DNA of 42,704 nt, taken from assembly GCA_017626895.1 (NCBI GenBank), contig JAGAHV010000096.1:1-42704 (forward strand), in the 5' to 3' direction. Numbering within the stretch: position 1 is the first letter of the stretch; every line of letters begins with the position of its first letter. The translations under genes and the position numbers were made by a program. Below, one piece after another: positions 8,087 through 17,002 of this stretch. A model generated the notes under the pieces. That model was not told the origin of the DNA. It saw only the letters and a list, made by a program, of their open reading frames with translations, and ran no database searches. This stretch comes from Ventricola sp017626895 (GTDB lineage: Bacteria; Bacillota; Clostridia; Christensenellales; Aristaeellaceae).

Positions 8087-8250
8087 CCTCCTTTATGAGC
8101 CGCAGCTTGGTCTTTCGGCACCGCGGCTTTTCTGATGCTCATATTGGACAAACTGCCGCTGTGGCGGCAGGCCCTCCTTTAAGAGCTTGGTCTTACACCG
8201 CTGTTTTCGGGTGCATCCCTTTGACAAACCGATGTTTTCGCGGCAGAGGC
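8087..8250 (-). repeat. Leader repeat copy B (two tandem units) upstream of the DUF896 gene
   Basis: Read on the minus strand, the proximal unit (8175-8087) begins with a perfect hairpin CTGCCGC-CACA-GCGGCAG. It continues through GAAAGACCAAGCTGCGGC and ends in AAAGGAGG, the ribosome binding site of the gene at 8082. The distal unit (about 8250-8174) ends with the same AGACCAAGCT...AAAGGAGG, so the two are head-to-tail repeats. The proximal unit has an open frame similar to copy E: ...GSLSN...AAVPKDQAAA. Confidence 0.75.
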
Positions 8251-8349
8251 ATCCACGCCCTGTGACAGGCACCAGATACCTGTTTATACGAATAAACGGT
8301 GATGAAAGGAAGTCAGCGTCTGGAAATGTCCTCACTTTTTTAAGGTGGA

Positions 8350-9477
8350 TTACAGCGATTCCCTTTCACAGACCGTCGTGACAAATTCCCATTCCGGATT
8401 CATTTCCGCCAGCACACCGCAGGCACCGACTGAAATCCGTCCAAATTCGGATGCCCCGATGGAATCTGCCGGCGTCGAGGTAGCCATGGGAATCACGCAT
8501 TCCGGCGCAATGCCGGCCAGGCAGATCATGTTCTTTACCGCCTGATGCAGCAGCAGGGTCGAACCTGCCAGCACGCCATTTTCAAGCCGCGCTGCGCCTC
8601 CTGATACCAATACCTTTTGTCCTCCCAGTTCATACGTTCCCTCCGGCAGCCCGGCGGCTTCCATGGAATCCGAAATGAGAATCATTCCATGACTTCCCTT
8701 GCACAGTGCCGCAATCCGAAGCACATCCGGATGCAGGTGAATGCCGTCCGCAATGACCTGAACTGCAAGCCGGTCATCCGCCAGTCCCGCGCCGGGCACA
8801 CCGGGTTCCCTGTGATGCAGCGGTGTCTGCGCATTGAACAGATGTGTGATCTGCGTAAGGCCCGCATCCGCTGCCTGATGCACCTGCTCCGCCGTCGCTG
8901 CCGAATGGGCTGCACACAGGATGACGCCCTGTTCATGGAGTGCCCGTATCAGCAGAATCGCTCCCGGCAGTTCCGGGGCAATGGTCATCATCCGTACGCA
9001 GGAAAGATCCCCGGTGATTTCCCTGTATGCCTCCATGGAAGGAAGCCGCAGACATTCCGCGCGCTGAGCCCCTTTATATTTGGGCGAGAGAAACGGCGCT
9101 TCCATATGTGCGCCCAGGACGCTTGCCCCGCACCGCTCCGGTTTCCGGCATACCCGTTCAATCCCGGCCAGCGCTGCGTGGGTTTTCTCTGTCCCCTCGC
9201 TCATGGTGGTCGGGACGAATGCCGCCACTCCTGTTTCAAGAAGGCCCCGGCTCATTTGTCGGACGTCCGCTTCCCCGCGCATGCAGTCCGCTCCGCCAAA
9301 GGCGTGAATATGAATATCCACAAACCCCGGCAGGAGATAATGTCCCTCTGCATCCCGGCAGCTCTCACCGGGTTCCGCCTCCATTGCGCCGATTTCAGCG
9401 ATCCGTCCGTTCAGAATGCGGATGTTTTTCCGATGGAAAGTACCGTCAATAAATACTAGGCCGTTTTTGACAATCAT
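8350..9477 (-). CDS. nagA: N-acetylglucosamine-6-phosphate deacetylase
   Basis: 375 residues from the ATG at 9477 (MIVKNGLVFIDG). An upstream start at 9531 adds 18 unconserved residues. The enzyme hydrolyses GlcNAc-6-phosphate to glucosamine-6-phosphate and acetate in amino-sugar catabolism and wall recycling. Amidohydrolase hallmarks are D-I-H-I-H-A-F-G-G at about 54-62, a metal-binding His in C-A-A-H-S-A, T-H-L-F-N-A with the following H-H-R-E-P-G, and the catalytic Asp in I-S-D-S-M-E-A-A-G. No nagB or PTS gene is next to it here. Confidence 0.93.
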   Translation of the reverse strand: MIVKNGLVFIDGTFHRKNIRILNGRIAEIGAMEAEPGESCRDAEGHYLLPGFVDIHIHAFGGADCMRGEADVRQMSRGLLETGVAAFVPTTMSEGTEKTHAALAGIERVCRKPERCGASVLGAHMEAPFLSPKYKGAQRAECLRLPSMEAYREITGDLSCVRMMTIAPELPGAILLIRALHEQGVILCAAHSAATAEQVHQAADAGLTQITHLFNAQTPLHHREPGVPGAGLADDRLAVQVIADGIHLHPDVLRIAALCKGSHGMILISDSMEAAGLPEGTYELGGQKVLVSGGAARLENGVLAGSTLLLHQAVKNMICLAGIAPECVIPMATSTPADSIGASEFGRISVGACGVLAEMNPEWEFVTTVCERESL

Positions 9478-9608
9478 ATCATCCCCCGGGCTTTGCAGCC
9501 GCTGTGTGTTGAAGCATCGTCCCCGTGTCATCCGGTTTTTGCCGGCAGTGCCAGTGCAGAGCCGGTCCGTTCCGCATTTTCAGGGACTCATTGAATGGGA
9601 TTATGAAG

Positions 9609-9614
9609 ATTATA
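9609..9614 (-). promoter_or_regulatory. Extended -10 box upstream of nagA
   Basis: On the minus strand TGGTATAAT gives a consensus -10 (9614-9609) with an upstream TG dinucleotide. The -35 region (TGGGAG at 9637-9632) is poor. It would give a leader of about 125 bases before nagA. Confidence 0.4.
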
Positions 9615-9718
9615 CCATATCCGCCCCGATACTCCCAGTCCCTGAGCAACGTTTCTTTCGGGAAAATATTTCACAATTCGTGAACCGTAACACAAAAATC
9701 TCACATAGATATGACGGC

Positions 9719-11623
9719 TCAGGCGGTGATGGACATTTCGGCATTTCTGGCCATTTTTTCCATCTGCGCACCCAGTGTCTGTGCAAGACTTGCCGTCAGC
9801 CGGGCGGCAAATCCGTTTTTGGGATCGGCCAGCGCCCGGATGATCTCCTCTTCAATCGCCTTTTCCTGCCGCTTGAGTCCATGACGCACGGCGTTATCTG
9901 TCACCACATTGCGAAGCAGGGTGGGAATCCGTACAGATCTCAGCGCCTTTTCCAGTGTCGACTTTCCAAGGATCGCCAGAAGGAGACCGGCAGAGGCGCC
10001 CGCGATCATTCCAACCGGACCGGTACCCAGAATGGCCACACCACCGCCGCCGCACAGTGCTGCCCCGACAGCGGCCAGCACCACACCCATAATGCCCGAC
10101 AAAATATCCATTCCCATGGCATCTGTCAGGGACAGATCTACCCGGTTCAGGCCGGTGTCCAGATGGGTATTGCTGAGCGTCATCTGTTCCGGCGGAATCC
10201 CGCAGCGGTAACAGAGGCTCATCAGGCGGTCCTGAAGACGATCCGTCAGCCGATCCAGCCAGTCCCGGATGGTTCCCGTCAGGCGCTCACGAACCTTCTC
10301 ACCGGAAAAATCCTTTGAGATCCGTTCCGTCAGCACGACATCCAGATCATTGATCGTATCAATCCCGCCGCGCTTCCACAGATTGACCGTCTCCACCACG
10401 CTCTCCACAGCCGTATCATAGAGGGCTTTGGCAATCGGCTCATACAGTTCATGCACGCTGCTGTTGACCTGTGCGCTCAGCACCTCGCCCCGGGCCAGCG
10501 AGGCCACCTCGCTCCGGAAAACCCGGAGGTTTTCATCGATCCGGCCGCAATAGGCCAGCCCCCGGGCGATGGAGCACTCCGGTTCCGGACACATGACCAG
10601 AAGGGAGTCATGGAAGGCTTCCCGGCACTCCTCCTGCAGAAAGGTCATGCGCGATGCGCCGCCTGTCAGGATGACCACCTGTGCCGGATTATCCTGACTG
10701 ACCCGGACAGCCGCCTTAAGGGCATCCCGCAGGCAGCCCAGGAAGCTCCGTCCCCCGATGGCCGGAATCGGCTCCGTAATCAGCTCCTTGACCATCTGGG
10801 CATCGATCTGCAGTTCAAGGGACAGGGTTTCCTTATAGCACACCACAATCCGCTTTTTCAGCGGAACATCTTTCCATTTTTCCTCATCCAGGAAATACCG
10901 TTCCTTAATCCGTCTGGCCTCGAGTTCACAGTAACTGCGCCACGCAGGGCTCTCCTCCATGACCTCCCGCAGCTTTTCCCGGTCCCCGGACCGGTTCACA
11001 CACTTTTCAAGAATCCGCTCATCCATGAGCCCGCCGCCCAGGTTGGCATCCCCGAACAGGGACAGGCTCTGCTGATGGCCATCCACAATATAGGCAAAGT
11101 CCGTCGTGCTGGAGCCCACGTCAATGACCATGGCGCTTTTCTGCATCAGGGCCGGATCGACCCGCAGGCCGCGGGCATGCCGGGCGTACATGAACGCCGC
11201 TCTGGACTCAGGCACGACACTGACGTTGGGAAAACCGGCCGACTCCATCAGGGCGGCATACTGCGCCCTTCGTCCCTCGCCCCAGCCTGCAGGACAGCCG
11301 ACCACCGTCGAACTGACCTCGGCCATCAGGGCCGGTTCGGTTCGTGTCAGTTCCCCGTAGACCCCCTGGGCAAACCGGCGGATCTCCATATGCGCCCCGG
11401 GATCGGTTAAATAGCGGGATTTAAACCGGACCTGTGTATTGGAGGAACCAAGGAGCACACTGGCCGCCTCTCCTACCACAATTTTACCGTCCCGGTCACC
11501 CACTGCAGAAAGAATGCTGACTTTTCCGTCAATGGGAATGACACGGGGTTCAACCGTCGACGTTTCATCCAGTATGGTGACCGCGCTTTCGCCGTCTCCC
11601 AGATCAAACCCGAGAATCTTCAT
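9719..11623 (-). CDS. Hsp70-like ATPase with hydrophobic glycine-rich C-terminal segment
   Basis: 634 residues. The actin/Hsp70 ATPase fold is supported by phosphate-1 (G-F-D-L-G-D-G-E-S-A-V, 5-15), phosphate-2 (V-I-D-V-G-S-S-T-T-D-F-A-Y, 166-178) and the adenosine motif (I-L-T-G-G-A-S, 319-325). The classical substrate-binding beta-sandwich of DnaK is not recognisable. Instead a helical region (about 380-500) leads to a hydrophobic stretch rich in Gly/Ala (about 507-552) resembling a membrane hairpin, then a basic helical tail. The start codon overlaps the stop of the upstream GrpE-like gene (ATGA), implying translational coupling. I infer a membrane-associated chaperone-like ATPase paired with its own exchange factor. 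It is not DnaK; substrate and pathway are unknown. Confidence 0.7.
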   Translation of the reverse strand: MKILGFDLGDGESAVTILDETSTVEPRVIPIDGKVSILSAVGDRDGKIVVGEAASVLLGSSNTQVRFKSRYLTDPGAHMEIRRFAQGVYGELTRTEPALMAEVSSTVVGCPAGWGEGRRAQYAALMESAGFPNVSVVPESRAAFMYARHARGLRVDPALMQKSAMVIDVGSSTTDFAYIVDGHQQSLSLFGDANLGGGLMDERILEKCVNRSGDREKLREVMEESPAWRSYCELEARRIKERYFLDEEKWKDVPLKKRIVVCYKETLSLELQIDAQMVKELITEPIPAIGGRSFLGCLRDALKAAVRVSQDNPAQVVILTGGASRMTFLQEECREAFHDSLLVMCPEPECSIARGLAYCGRIDENLRVFRSEVASLARGEVLSAQVNSSVHELYEPIAKALYDTAVESVVETVNLWKRGGIDTINDLDVVLTERISKDFSGEKVRERLTGTIRDWLDRLTDRLQDRLMSLCYRCGIPPEQMTLSNTHLDTGLNRVDLSLTDAMGMDILSGIMGVVLAAVGAALCGGGGVAILGTGPVGMIAGASAGLLLAILGKSTLEKALRSVRIPTLLRNVVTDNAVRHGLKRQEKAIEEEIIRALADPKNGFAARLTASLAQTLGAQMEKMARNAEMSITA

Positions 11624-12462
11624 CTGCTCACCTCCTGCATCCGGACTGCCGCCACGCCGCGCCGGACAATCCGGTCCCCGCTGACAAGCGCCGGACGGAC
11701 GGTCCTGCTCTCCCCTAGGGTCGGCAGAAGGTCAAACATGGATCCATTTTCCGGCGAGTAACGGATGGCCTGAATGCCGATGCGTCTCAGGGTCTGCTCC
11801 GCCTCTGCGGCACTCTCTGCCACCAGGTCAGCCCTTCCGCTTTCCTTCGCCTCAAGCAGGGCGCTCACAAAGTCCAGCAGTGCCTCCTCTTGTCCGCTCA
11901 TCTTTCGTACCGTCTGCTCGGTATCAATGATGGCCAGGTCCTGCACCGCAATATCAATGGCATCACACATGGAAAGCATGCTGCGGATAATGGGTTCCGG
12001 TTCAAAGCGCAGCGTTCCCTCCGCCTTCCATTTCTGCTGTTCCCCGGCTGCCTGACCGTTTCCGATATAAAGCAGCAGAACGGCAATCACGGCCAGCAGG
12101 GCAAAAATCCACCGGCCATTGATCAGTTCATAGACGGCCAGCACCGCCATGACCCCGAGTCCGCCGTAGAGTGCCATCGTCTTCGGGCTGCCCTTTTCTT
12201 TTTTCTCCTCATCGGGCATAGATGCCACCAGTTTTCCCTCTGCACGGACTGAGCGCAGGAGTGTACCGGACTCTTTTGCCACGGCCAGAACGGCCTGTCC
12301 CCGCTGGCGTGTCACCTCGTCCGATTCCTCCTGGGCCATCAGGGCGGCGGTCCGCTCAAAGGCCGTCCGGATGGCTGCTGCCGCCTCCTCGGGCGTGGCA
12401 GACTGCCGGAGCGACTCCTCCAGCGCCGCCTGATTGGCTCGAAAGGCATCGCCTGTTTTCAT
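11620..12462 (-). CDS. Membrane protein with GrpE-like C-terminal domain
   Basis: 280 residues from the ATG at 12462, chosen because AGAGG lies 8 bases upstream; a GTG three codons earlier is less well placed. The order is a helical N-terminus (1-85), a charged linker (EEKKEKGSPK), two adjacent membrane segments (about 96-115 and 118-135), and a cytosolic C-terminal region. Residues about 155-275 resemble GrpE: a long helix with conserved acidic positions, L-R-R-I-G-I-Q-A-I, then F-D-L-L-P, then T-V-R-P-A-L-V, I-V-R-R-G-V-A-A-V-R. GrpE proteins release ADP from Hsp70, and the next gene, overlapping by four bases, is an Hsp70-like ATPase. The assignment rests on pattern plus context; no sequence search was possible. 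Confidence 0.55.
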   Translation of the reverse strand: MKTGDAFRANQAALEESLRQSATPEEAAAAIRTAFERTAALMAQEESDEVTRQRGQAVLAVAKESGTLLRSVRAEGKLVASMPDEEKKEKGSPKTMALYGGLGVMAVLAVYELINGRWIFALLAVIAVLLLYIGNGQAAGEQQKWKAEGTLRFEPEPIIRSMLSMCDAIDIAVQDLAIIDTEQTVRKMSGQEEALLDFVSALLEAKESGRADLVAESAAEAEQTLRRIGIQAIRYSPENGSMFDLLPTLGESRTVRPALVSGDRIVRRGVAAVRMQEVSR

Positions 12463-12478
12463 GCTGTTCACCTCTTAT

Positions 12479-12516
12479 AAAAACCAGAGGAATTCGGCCG
12501 CAGGCCGGATTCCTCT
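12479..12516 (-). terminator. Terminator after ftsH
   Basis: A 14-bp stem (12486-12499 with 12503-12516, one mismatch) contains GAGGAAT and GGCC. It is followed on the minus strand by GGTTTTTATAA. It ends the ftsH transcript just upstream of the ribosome binding site of the GrpE-like gene. Confidence 0.8.
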
Positions 12517-12522
12517 GTCTGT

Positions 12523-14547
12523 TTATTGTTGTTCCTGGTCAGATTCCGTTTCATCCGCGGAAACCGTATAATTGCTGCCCGGTTCGGCGGCACTGTCCGC
12601 ACCGGTTTCGTTCGCGGCATCGGATGCGCCGGCGGAATCATCCCGCACCTGATAGGACGTTTCCGGCGCGGTATCCGTTTTCTGCTCCTCACCGGCTGCA
12701 GGCAGCTGATTCGGTGCCAAAATGGCCATGAATTCCATTCCGGTCAGTGTTTCCTTGTCAAGGAGCACTTTGGCCAGTTCATGCAGCTTTTCCTTGTTTT
12801 CATCCAGAATCCTGTACGCTTCCTGATAGCACCGGGCAATGGTATCCCGGATCTCCGTATCAATTCGGGCGGTGGTTTCATCCGAACAGACCAGCTGCGC
12901 ATCTCCGCTCAGGTACTGACCCGTCTGGGTCTCAAGAGCCATCATGCCAAAGTTGTCACTCATGCCCAGACGCGTGATCATCATCCGGGCCAGCTTTGTC
13001 GCCTGCTCAATGTCATTGCTGGCGCCGCTGGTAATCCGGCCGAAGATCAGCGCCTCTGCCGCACGTCCGCCGCAGAGCGTGGTGATCTTATCGAGAATCT
13101 GCTCTTTGGTCATGAGCAGCCGCTCTTCCTCATCCACCTGCATGGTATAACCCAGGGCTCCCGAGGTTCTTGGCACAATGGTGATCTTCTCAACCGGTGC
13201 CGCGTTCTTGAGCTTTGCCGCCACCAGTGCATGTCCGATTTCATGGTAGGACACGGTCAGTTTGTCCCGCTCCGAAATCACCGCATTCTTGCGCTGATAT
13301 CCCGCAATAACCACCTCAATGGATTCCATGAGGTCTTTCTGGGCCACGGCACTGCGTCCGTTCTTGACCGCCGCAATGGCCGCCTCGTTGACAATGTTGG
13401 CCAGTTCCGCGCCGGAACAGCCGCTGGTCGCGCGTGCCACCTGATTGTAGTCGATGCCGCTTTCGGTCTTGACGGCGCGGGCATGCACGCGAAGGATCGC
13501 CTCGCGTCCTGCCAGGTCCGGCAGCTCCACCGGAATCCGGCGGTCAAAACGACCCGGCCGCAGCAGCGCCTTATCCAGAATTTCCGGACGGTTGGTGGCC
13601 GCCAGGATCACCACGCCCTTGCCGGCATCAAATCCGTCCATCTCCGTCAGGAGCTGGTTGAGGGTCTGCTCGCGCTCATCATTGCCGGCAAATCCGGATG
13701 CATCCCTCTTTTTGCCGATGGCATCAATCTCATCAATAAAGACAATACAGGGCGCCTTGTCACCGGCCTGCTTGAACAGATCGCGGACACGGGCCGCGCC
13801 CATGCCGACGAACATCTCGACAAATTCCGAACCGGAAATGGAGAAAAACGGAACCTTGGCCTCACCGGCAACCGCCTTGGCCAGAAGGGTTTTACCGGTT
13901 CCCGGAGGGCCTACCAGCAGCGCACCCTTGGGCAGACGCGCACCGATATCCCGGTATTTCTGGGGATTGTGCAGGAAATCCACGATTTCCTTGAGTGCCT
14001 CCTTGGCCTCATCCTCACCGGCCACATCCTCAAATGTCTTGCCGGTCTGTGCCTCCACGTAGATTTTGGCGTTGGATTTGCCAAAGGACATGGCATTTCC
14101 TCCCAGCTTGTCCCCCAGCCGGCGGAACATGAACATGCCGATGCCGTAGAAAATCACCAGGGGCAGCACCCAGCTGATCAGGAAGGAGAGAATCGGGGAC
14201 ATCTGCTCAGGAACCACCTGATCAAAGGATACGCCGGCGGCGGTCAGCCGCTCCACCAGCTTGTCATCTGCCGTCACCCGATTGGTCGTATAATACGTCA
14301 CCTTGTTGTTATTCGTGAGAATAATGGACGCCGTTTCAACCGGGGTAAAGGCAATCGAGGTATCATCAATCTGAACAGATTTGATTTCGCCCTTTTCCAG
14401 CATCTGGATAAACTCCGAATACTGAACCTTCTTCACACTGTATCGCTCAATCTGCGGAAACAGCAGCGCATTGAGCAGCATGACGACGACCAGCGCGATA
14501 ATATAATATATGATTAATGGTTTATTGGGATTCTTTTTTTCGTGCAT
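12523..14547 (-). CDS. ftsH: ATP-dependent zinc metalloprotease FtsH
   Basis: 674 residues from the ATG at 14547 (MHEKKNPNKPLIIYY). Upstream starts up to 14628 lie before or inside the promoter at 14596-14624. Two membrane segments (about 10-30 and 118-140) flank the extracytoplasmic domain. The AAA module has Walker A GPPGTGKT (213-220), Walker B V-F-I-D-E-I-D (269-275) and the second region of homology with R-P-G-R-F-D-R-R. The protease zinc site is H-E-I-G-H at about 435-439. The C-terminal tail (about 615-674) is acidic and Ser/Thr/Asp-rich. The hexameric membrane protease degrades misfolded membrane proteins and regulators. It has its own promoter and terminator. Confidence 0.97.
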   Translation of the reverse strand: MHEKKNPNKPLIIYYIIALVVVMLLNALLFPQIERYSVKKVQYSEFIQMLEKGEIKSVQIDDTSIAFTPVETASIILTNNNKVTYYTTNRVTADDKLVERLTAAGVSFDQVVPEQMSPILSFLISWVLPLVIFYGIGMFMFRRLGDKLGGNAMSFGKSNAKIYVEAQTGKTFEDVAGEDEAKEALKEIVDFLHNPQKYRDIGARLPKGALLVGPPGTGKTLLAKAVAGEAKVPFFSISGSEFVEMFVGMGAARVRDLFKQAGDKAPCIVFIDEIDAIGKKRDASGFAGNDEREQTLNQLLTEMDGFDAGKGVVILAATNRPEILDKALLRPGRFDRRIPVELPDLAGREAILRVHARAVKTESGIDYNQVARATSGCSGAELANIVNEAAIAAVKNGRSAVAQKDLMESIEVVIAGYQRKNAVISERDKLTVSYHEIGHALVAAKLKNAAPVEKITIVPRTSGALGYTMQVDEEERLLMTKEQILDKITTLCGGRAAEALIFGRITSGASNDIEQATKLARMMITRLGMSDNFGMMALETQTGQYLSGDAQLVCSDETTARIDTEIRDTIARCYQEAYRILDENKEKLHELAKVLLDKETLTGMEFMAILAPNQLPAAGEEQKTDTAPETSYQVRDDSAGASDAANETGADSAAEPGSNYTVSADETESDQEQQ

Positions 14548-14595
14548 ACATTTCCCTTTCCGAAGCTTGACCTTCTTTTCTATATGGGCAGGTGT

Positions 14596-14624
14596 ATCAT
14601 ACCTCCGCAAGGGGGAATTGTCAA
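14596..14624 (-). promoter_or_regulatory. ftsH promoter
   Basis: Minus strand: TTGACA (14624-14619), a 17-base spacer, TATGAT (14601-14596). This matches the SigA consensus at eleven of twelve positions. The leader to the ATG at 14547 would be about 43 bases, which supports that start codon. Confidence 0.8.
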
Positions 14625-14684
14625 TCACAACTGCCTGAACCGTTCAATTTGCGGATTCAAACGTCGGTTCTAAAAGAAAATCAC

Positions 14685-16997
14685 TCATCCCCTGCCTCTC
14701 CGGACAATCCGGATTCCCAGGGCAGAGAGGAACAGCATAAGAAGGGCCGGGAAAAAAAATCCGGAATCGGGATCACCGGTGGGCGGAAGAGATATGGCCA
14801 CAGGCGCCGCCTCTCTGAGCCGGATCCGGCGGAGAACCAGATTCCACTTAAGGGAGGGCGTCAGGCCCAGCAGATACAGATAATCCCCCAGTACCGCCGT
14901 ATGCAGCCTCAGAAACAATTCGGAGGATGGGACATATCCCTTTGATTTTGTGATTTCCCACTTTTCCGCAGGACAAAGCGTCAGCGTTTCTTTTTCGCTG
15001 GAGAGTCCCACCCACGGGATGCCGTCGGCCATTTCCAGGGTCAGCGGGACATCCTCTGAAACCGGCAGCTTGCGCTCGGTCATGGTCAGGTCCGCTGATA
15101 CCTGCAGAATTCCGCCGCTCCTGTACAGGAAATACGCGGTATTTTCGTCCACGGCGACATCTGTACACTCATAGGCGTCCTGACAGATTCCCTCGATACC
15201 GTAAAGTTCCTCAAGCCCGCTGCCCCTCAGCACGCACAGTTTGGTCTGTCCTTCCAGTGTACACAGCAGGACCAGTTCCCGGCCGGCCTGGGCCGCCATG
15301 AGCGGCAGATACGGTTCACCGCTCACCTGACGCCGCATATCCCCGTCCGTAGAAACGACGTACAGGGTCCGGTCAGCCAGCACCACCAGCTGATCCTGGA
15401 ACACACACATGTTCTTAACCGTCTCAGGGAATGTTGCCAGACGCCGGCAGCTTCCCGCTTCCGGATCAATGCAGTACAGCCGTCCGCTTATCCGGCTTGT
15501 GCCCGACTCGTTGTCGTTGTTGCCGGCCACATACAGTTTTCCGCCAAGCCCCACCATGGACACACTGCGAATGTAGTTCATTTCCCGCATTCCCTCCGGG
15601 ACCACTGCCTCAAGCTTCCCAATGGATCCGGTAAAATCCATGATCCGTGCCCCGGCCTTCCCGTTTGCCGTCCGGACGCTGACACGGCAGTCCCTGCCGG
15701 TGAATGCGGGCGGAATCTCTGCTGTGATTTCACGGTCTGACCAGGTGAGAACCTGTGCCGCATGACCATCTATCAGGAGTGTCCCCGTCTGCTGCCCGAA
15801 AAAATGACCGCAGATCCGTATTTCCATTTTCCCGCAAAGCGCCTGCTGAAGAACAGGCAGCGGTTCACGGCTCAGGGCCGCGTCGAGGCTGGCGATTCCG
15901 CCGGTGATGCATTTCCCCTGCAGCGCCGGTTCCTGCACCGCCGTTCCGACAACGCGTGCAGCCAGGCGGTCAGCACTTTCTCCGGGAAACTTTCGGGCCA
16001 GGACGGCCACCATGGCTGTCACGGCAGGTGTCGCCATGCTGGTCCCGCTGAGCGGATAATAGGCCCGGTCCGGATCATCCCGCTTCCAGGGATTCACTCC
16101 GCCTGAAGCGGACGAGGTATAGCCGGTTTCATCCCCCTGGTCCTCATCCTCTTCCTCATCCGGCCCCTGCCAGGCAAGGGGGACGGTGGAAAGAATGTTC
16201 TCCCCGGGGGCAAAGACATGAACCACTCTTTCTGAATACTGACTGCCTGAACTGGCCTCTCTCTGCCGGGTGGCGTTACCGACAACCAGCACGTAAGGAT
16301 TGGTGCGCAGCCAGAGCGCCGTATGGTTGCTGAAATCCAGATTGATTCCGCCGTTTCCGGCCGCAACGACCGTGACAATTCCCGCTTCCCCCAGCTGCAT
16401 CACCAGGTCATTCAGTTCAGAACCTCCGATTACCTCAACCAGTGAACCGCCCCACGAAAGATTGACCGCCGCAACCGGCACACCGGCCTTTTTCGCCGAC
16501 AGAACATATTTGAGTGCCCTGAGCACCGCCTCATATCGCGGGTTATCTCCCAGACCGGTCTGAACCGCCATGAGGCGAACCCCGTTCGCCCCTCCGCTGA
16601 TCCCAAATCCGTTCCAGGCTGCCCCGACAATGCCGGCCACATGGGTTCCGTGCCCAGCCTCGTCCATGACAACCGTGCTGTCCTCTGCGTCCTCATCTAC
16701 GCTGATGCCATACATTCCTCCGCCCAGGGCACGAAGGGACGGATACTTCAGTCCGTCCTTCCACATTACCTCTTTGAGGTCCGGATGATTCACATCAACG
16801 CCGGAATCAAGGATCGCTGCCACAACCCCTTCCGCATTCCGGTTTCCCGGCTGATTCCACGCCGGAACCCGGATTCCCTGCGTGCCAAAGGCGTACTGTA
16901 ATCCGGTGTAATCCTCTGCCGCCATCCCCGACAGGTTCCATCCCAGGAGAAACAGAATTAGTCCGGCCACTGCCGCAAAACGCAAACGATTTCGCAT
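14685..16997 (-). CDS. Cell-wall-anchored subtilisin-family serine protease (S8)
   Basis: 770 residues with an N-terminal signal (LRFAAVAGLILFLLGW). The catalytic triad is D64 (A-I-L-D-S-G-V-D), H116 (G-H-G-T-H-V-A-G) and S320 (G-T-S-M-A-T-P), with oxyanion N215 (A-A-G-N-G-G). An acidic insert (DEEEDEDQGDE, about 280-290) interrupts the region before Ser. After the protease come a TIG/IPT-like beta domain (about 390-455) and a region of about 270 residues with beta-propeller-like repeats (LYVAGNN..., LYCIDP, LYVVSTDGD). The C-terminus is L-P-P-T-G, a hydrophobic stretch and R-R-G-R-G, a sortase signal. I infer a surface protease. No sortase gene is in the window. The ribosome binding site AGAGGAGA is the end of leader repeat C. 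Confidence 0.93.
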   Translation of the reverse strand: MRNRLRFAAVAGLILFLLGWNLSGMAAEDYTGLQYAFGTQGIRVPAWNQPGNRNAEGVVAAILDSGVDVNHPDLKEVMWKDGLKYPSLRALGGGMYGISVDEDAEDSTVVMDEAGHGTHVAGIVGAAWNGFGISGGANGVRLMAVQTGLGDNPRYEAVLRALKYVLSAKKAGVPVAAVNLSWGGSLVEVIGGSELNDLVMQLGEAGIVTVVAAGNGGINLDFSNHTALWLRTNPYVLVVGNATRQREASSGSQYSERVVHVFAPGENILSTVPLAWQGPDEEEDEDQGDETGYTSSASGGVNPWKRDDPDRAYYPLSGTSMATPAVTAMVAVLARKFPGESADRLAARVVGTAVQEPALQGKCITGGIASLDAALSREPLPVLQQALCGKMEIRICGHFFGQQTGTLLIDGHAAQVLTWSDREITAEIPPAFTGRDCRVSVRTANGKAGARIMDFTGSIGKLEAVVPEGMREMNYIRSVSMVGLGGKLYVAGNNDNESGTSRISGRLYCIDPEAGSCRRLATFPETVKNMCVFQDQLVVLADRTLYVVSTDGDMRRQVSGEPYLPLMAAQAGRELVLLCTLEGQTKLCVLRGSGLEELYGIEGICQDAYECTDVAVDENTAYFLYRSGGILQVSADLTMTERKLPVSEDVPLTLEMADGIPWVGLSSEKETLTLCPAEKWEITKSKGYVPSSELFLRLHTAVLGDYLYLLGLTPSLKWNLVLRRIRLREAAPVAISLPPTGDPDSGFFFPALLMLFLSALGIRIVRRGRG

Positions 16998-17002
16998 ATT
17001 CT

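Noticed and set aside
12526..14517. Long plus-strand open frame (663 codons) opposite ftsH
   Set aside because: It is an exact antisense shadow of a highly conserved gene. The product is rich in His/Gln/Arg with no family resemblance, and no ribosome binding site was seen.
14548..14628. FtsH start codons upstream of 14547
   Set aside because: They overlap or precede the promoter at 14596-14624, and the added residues are not like the family.
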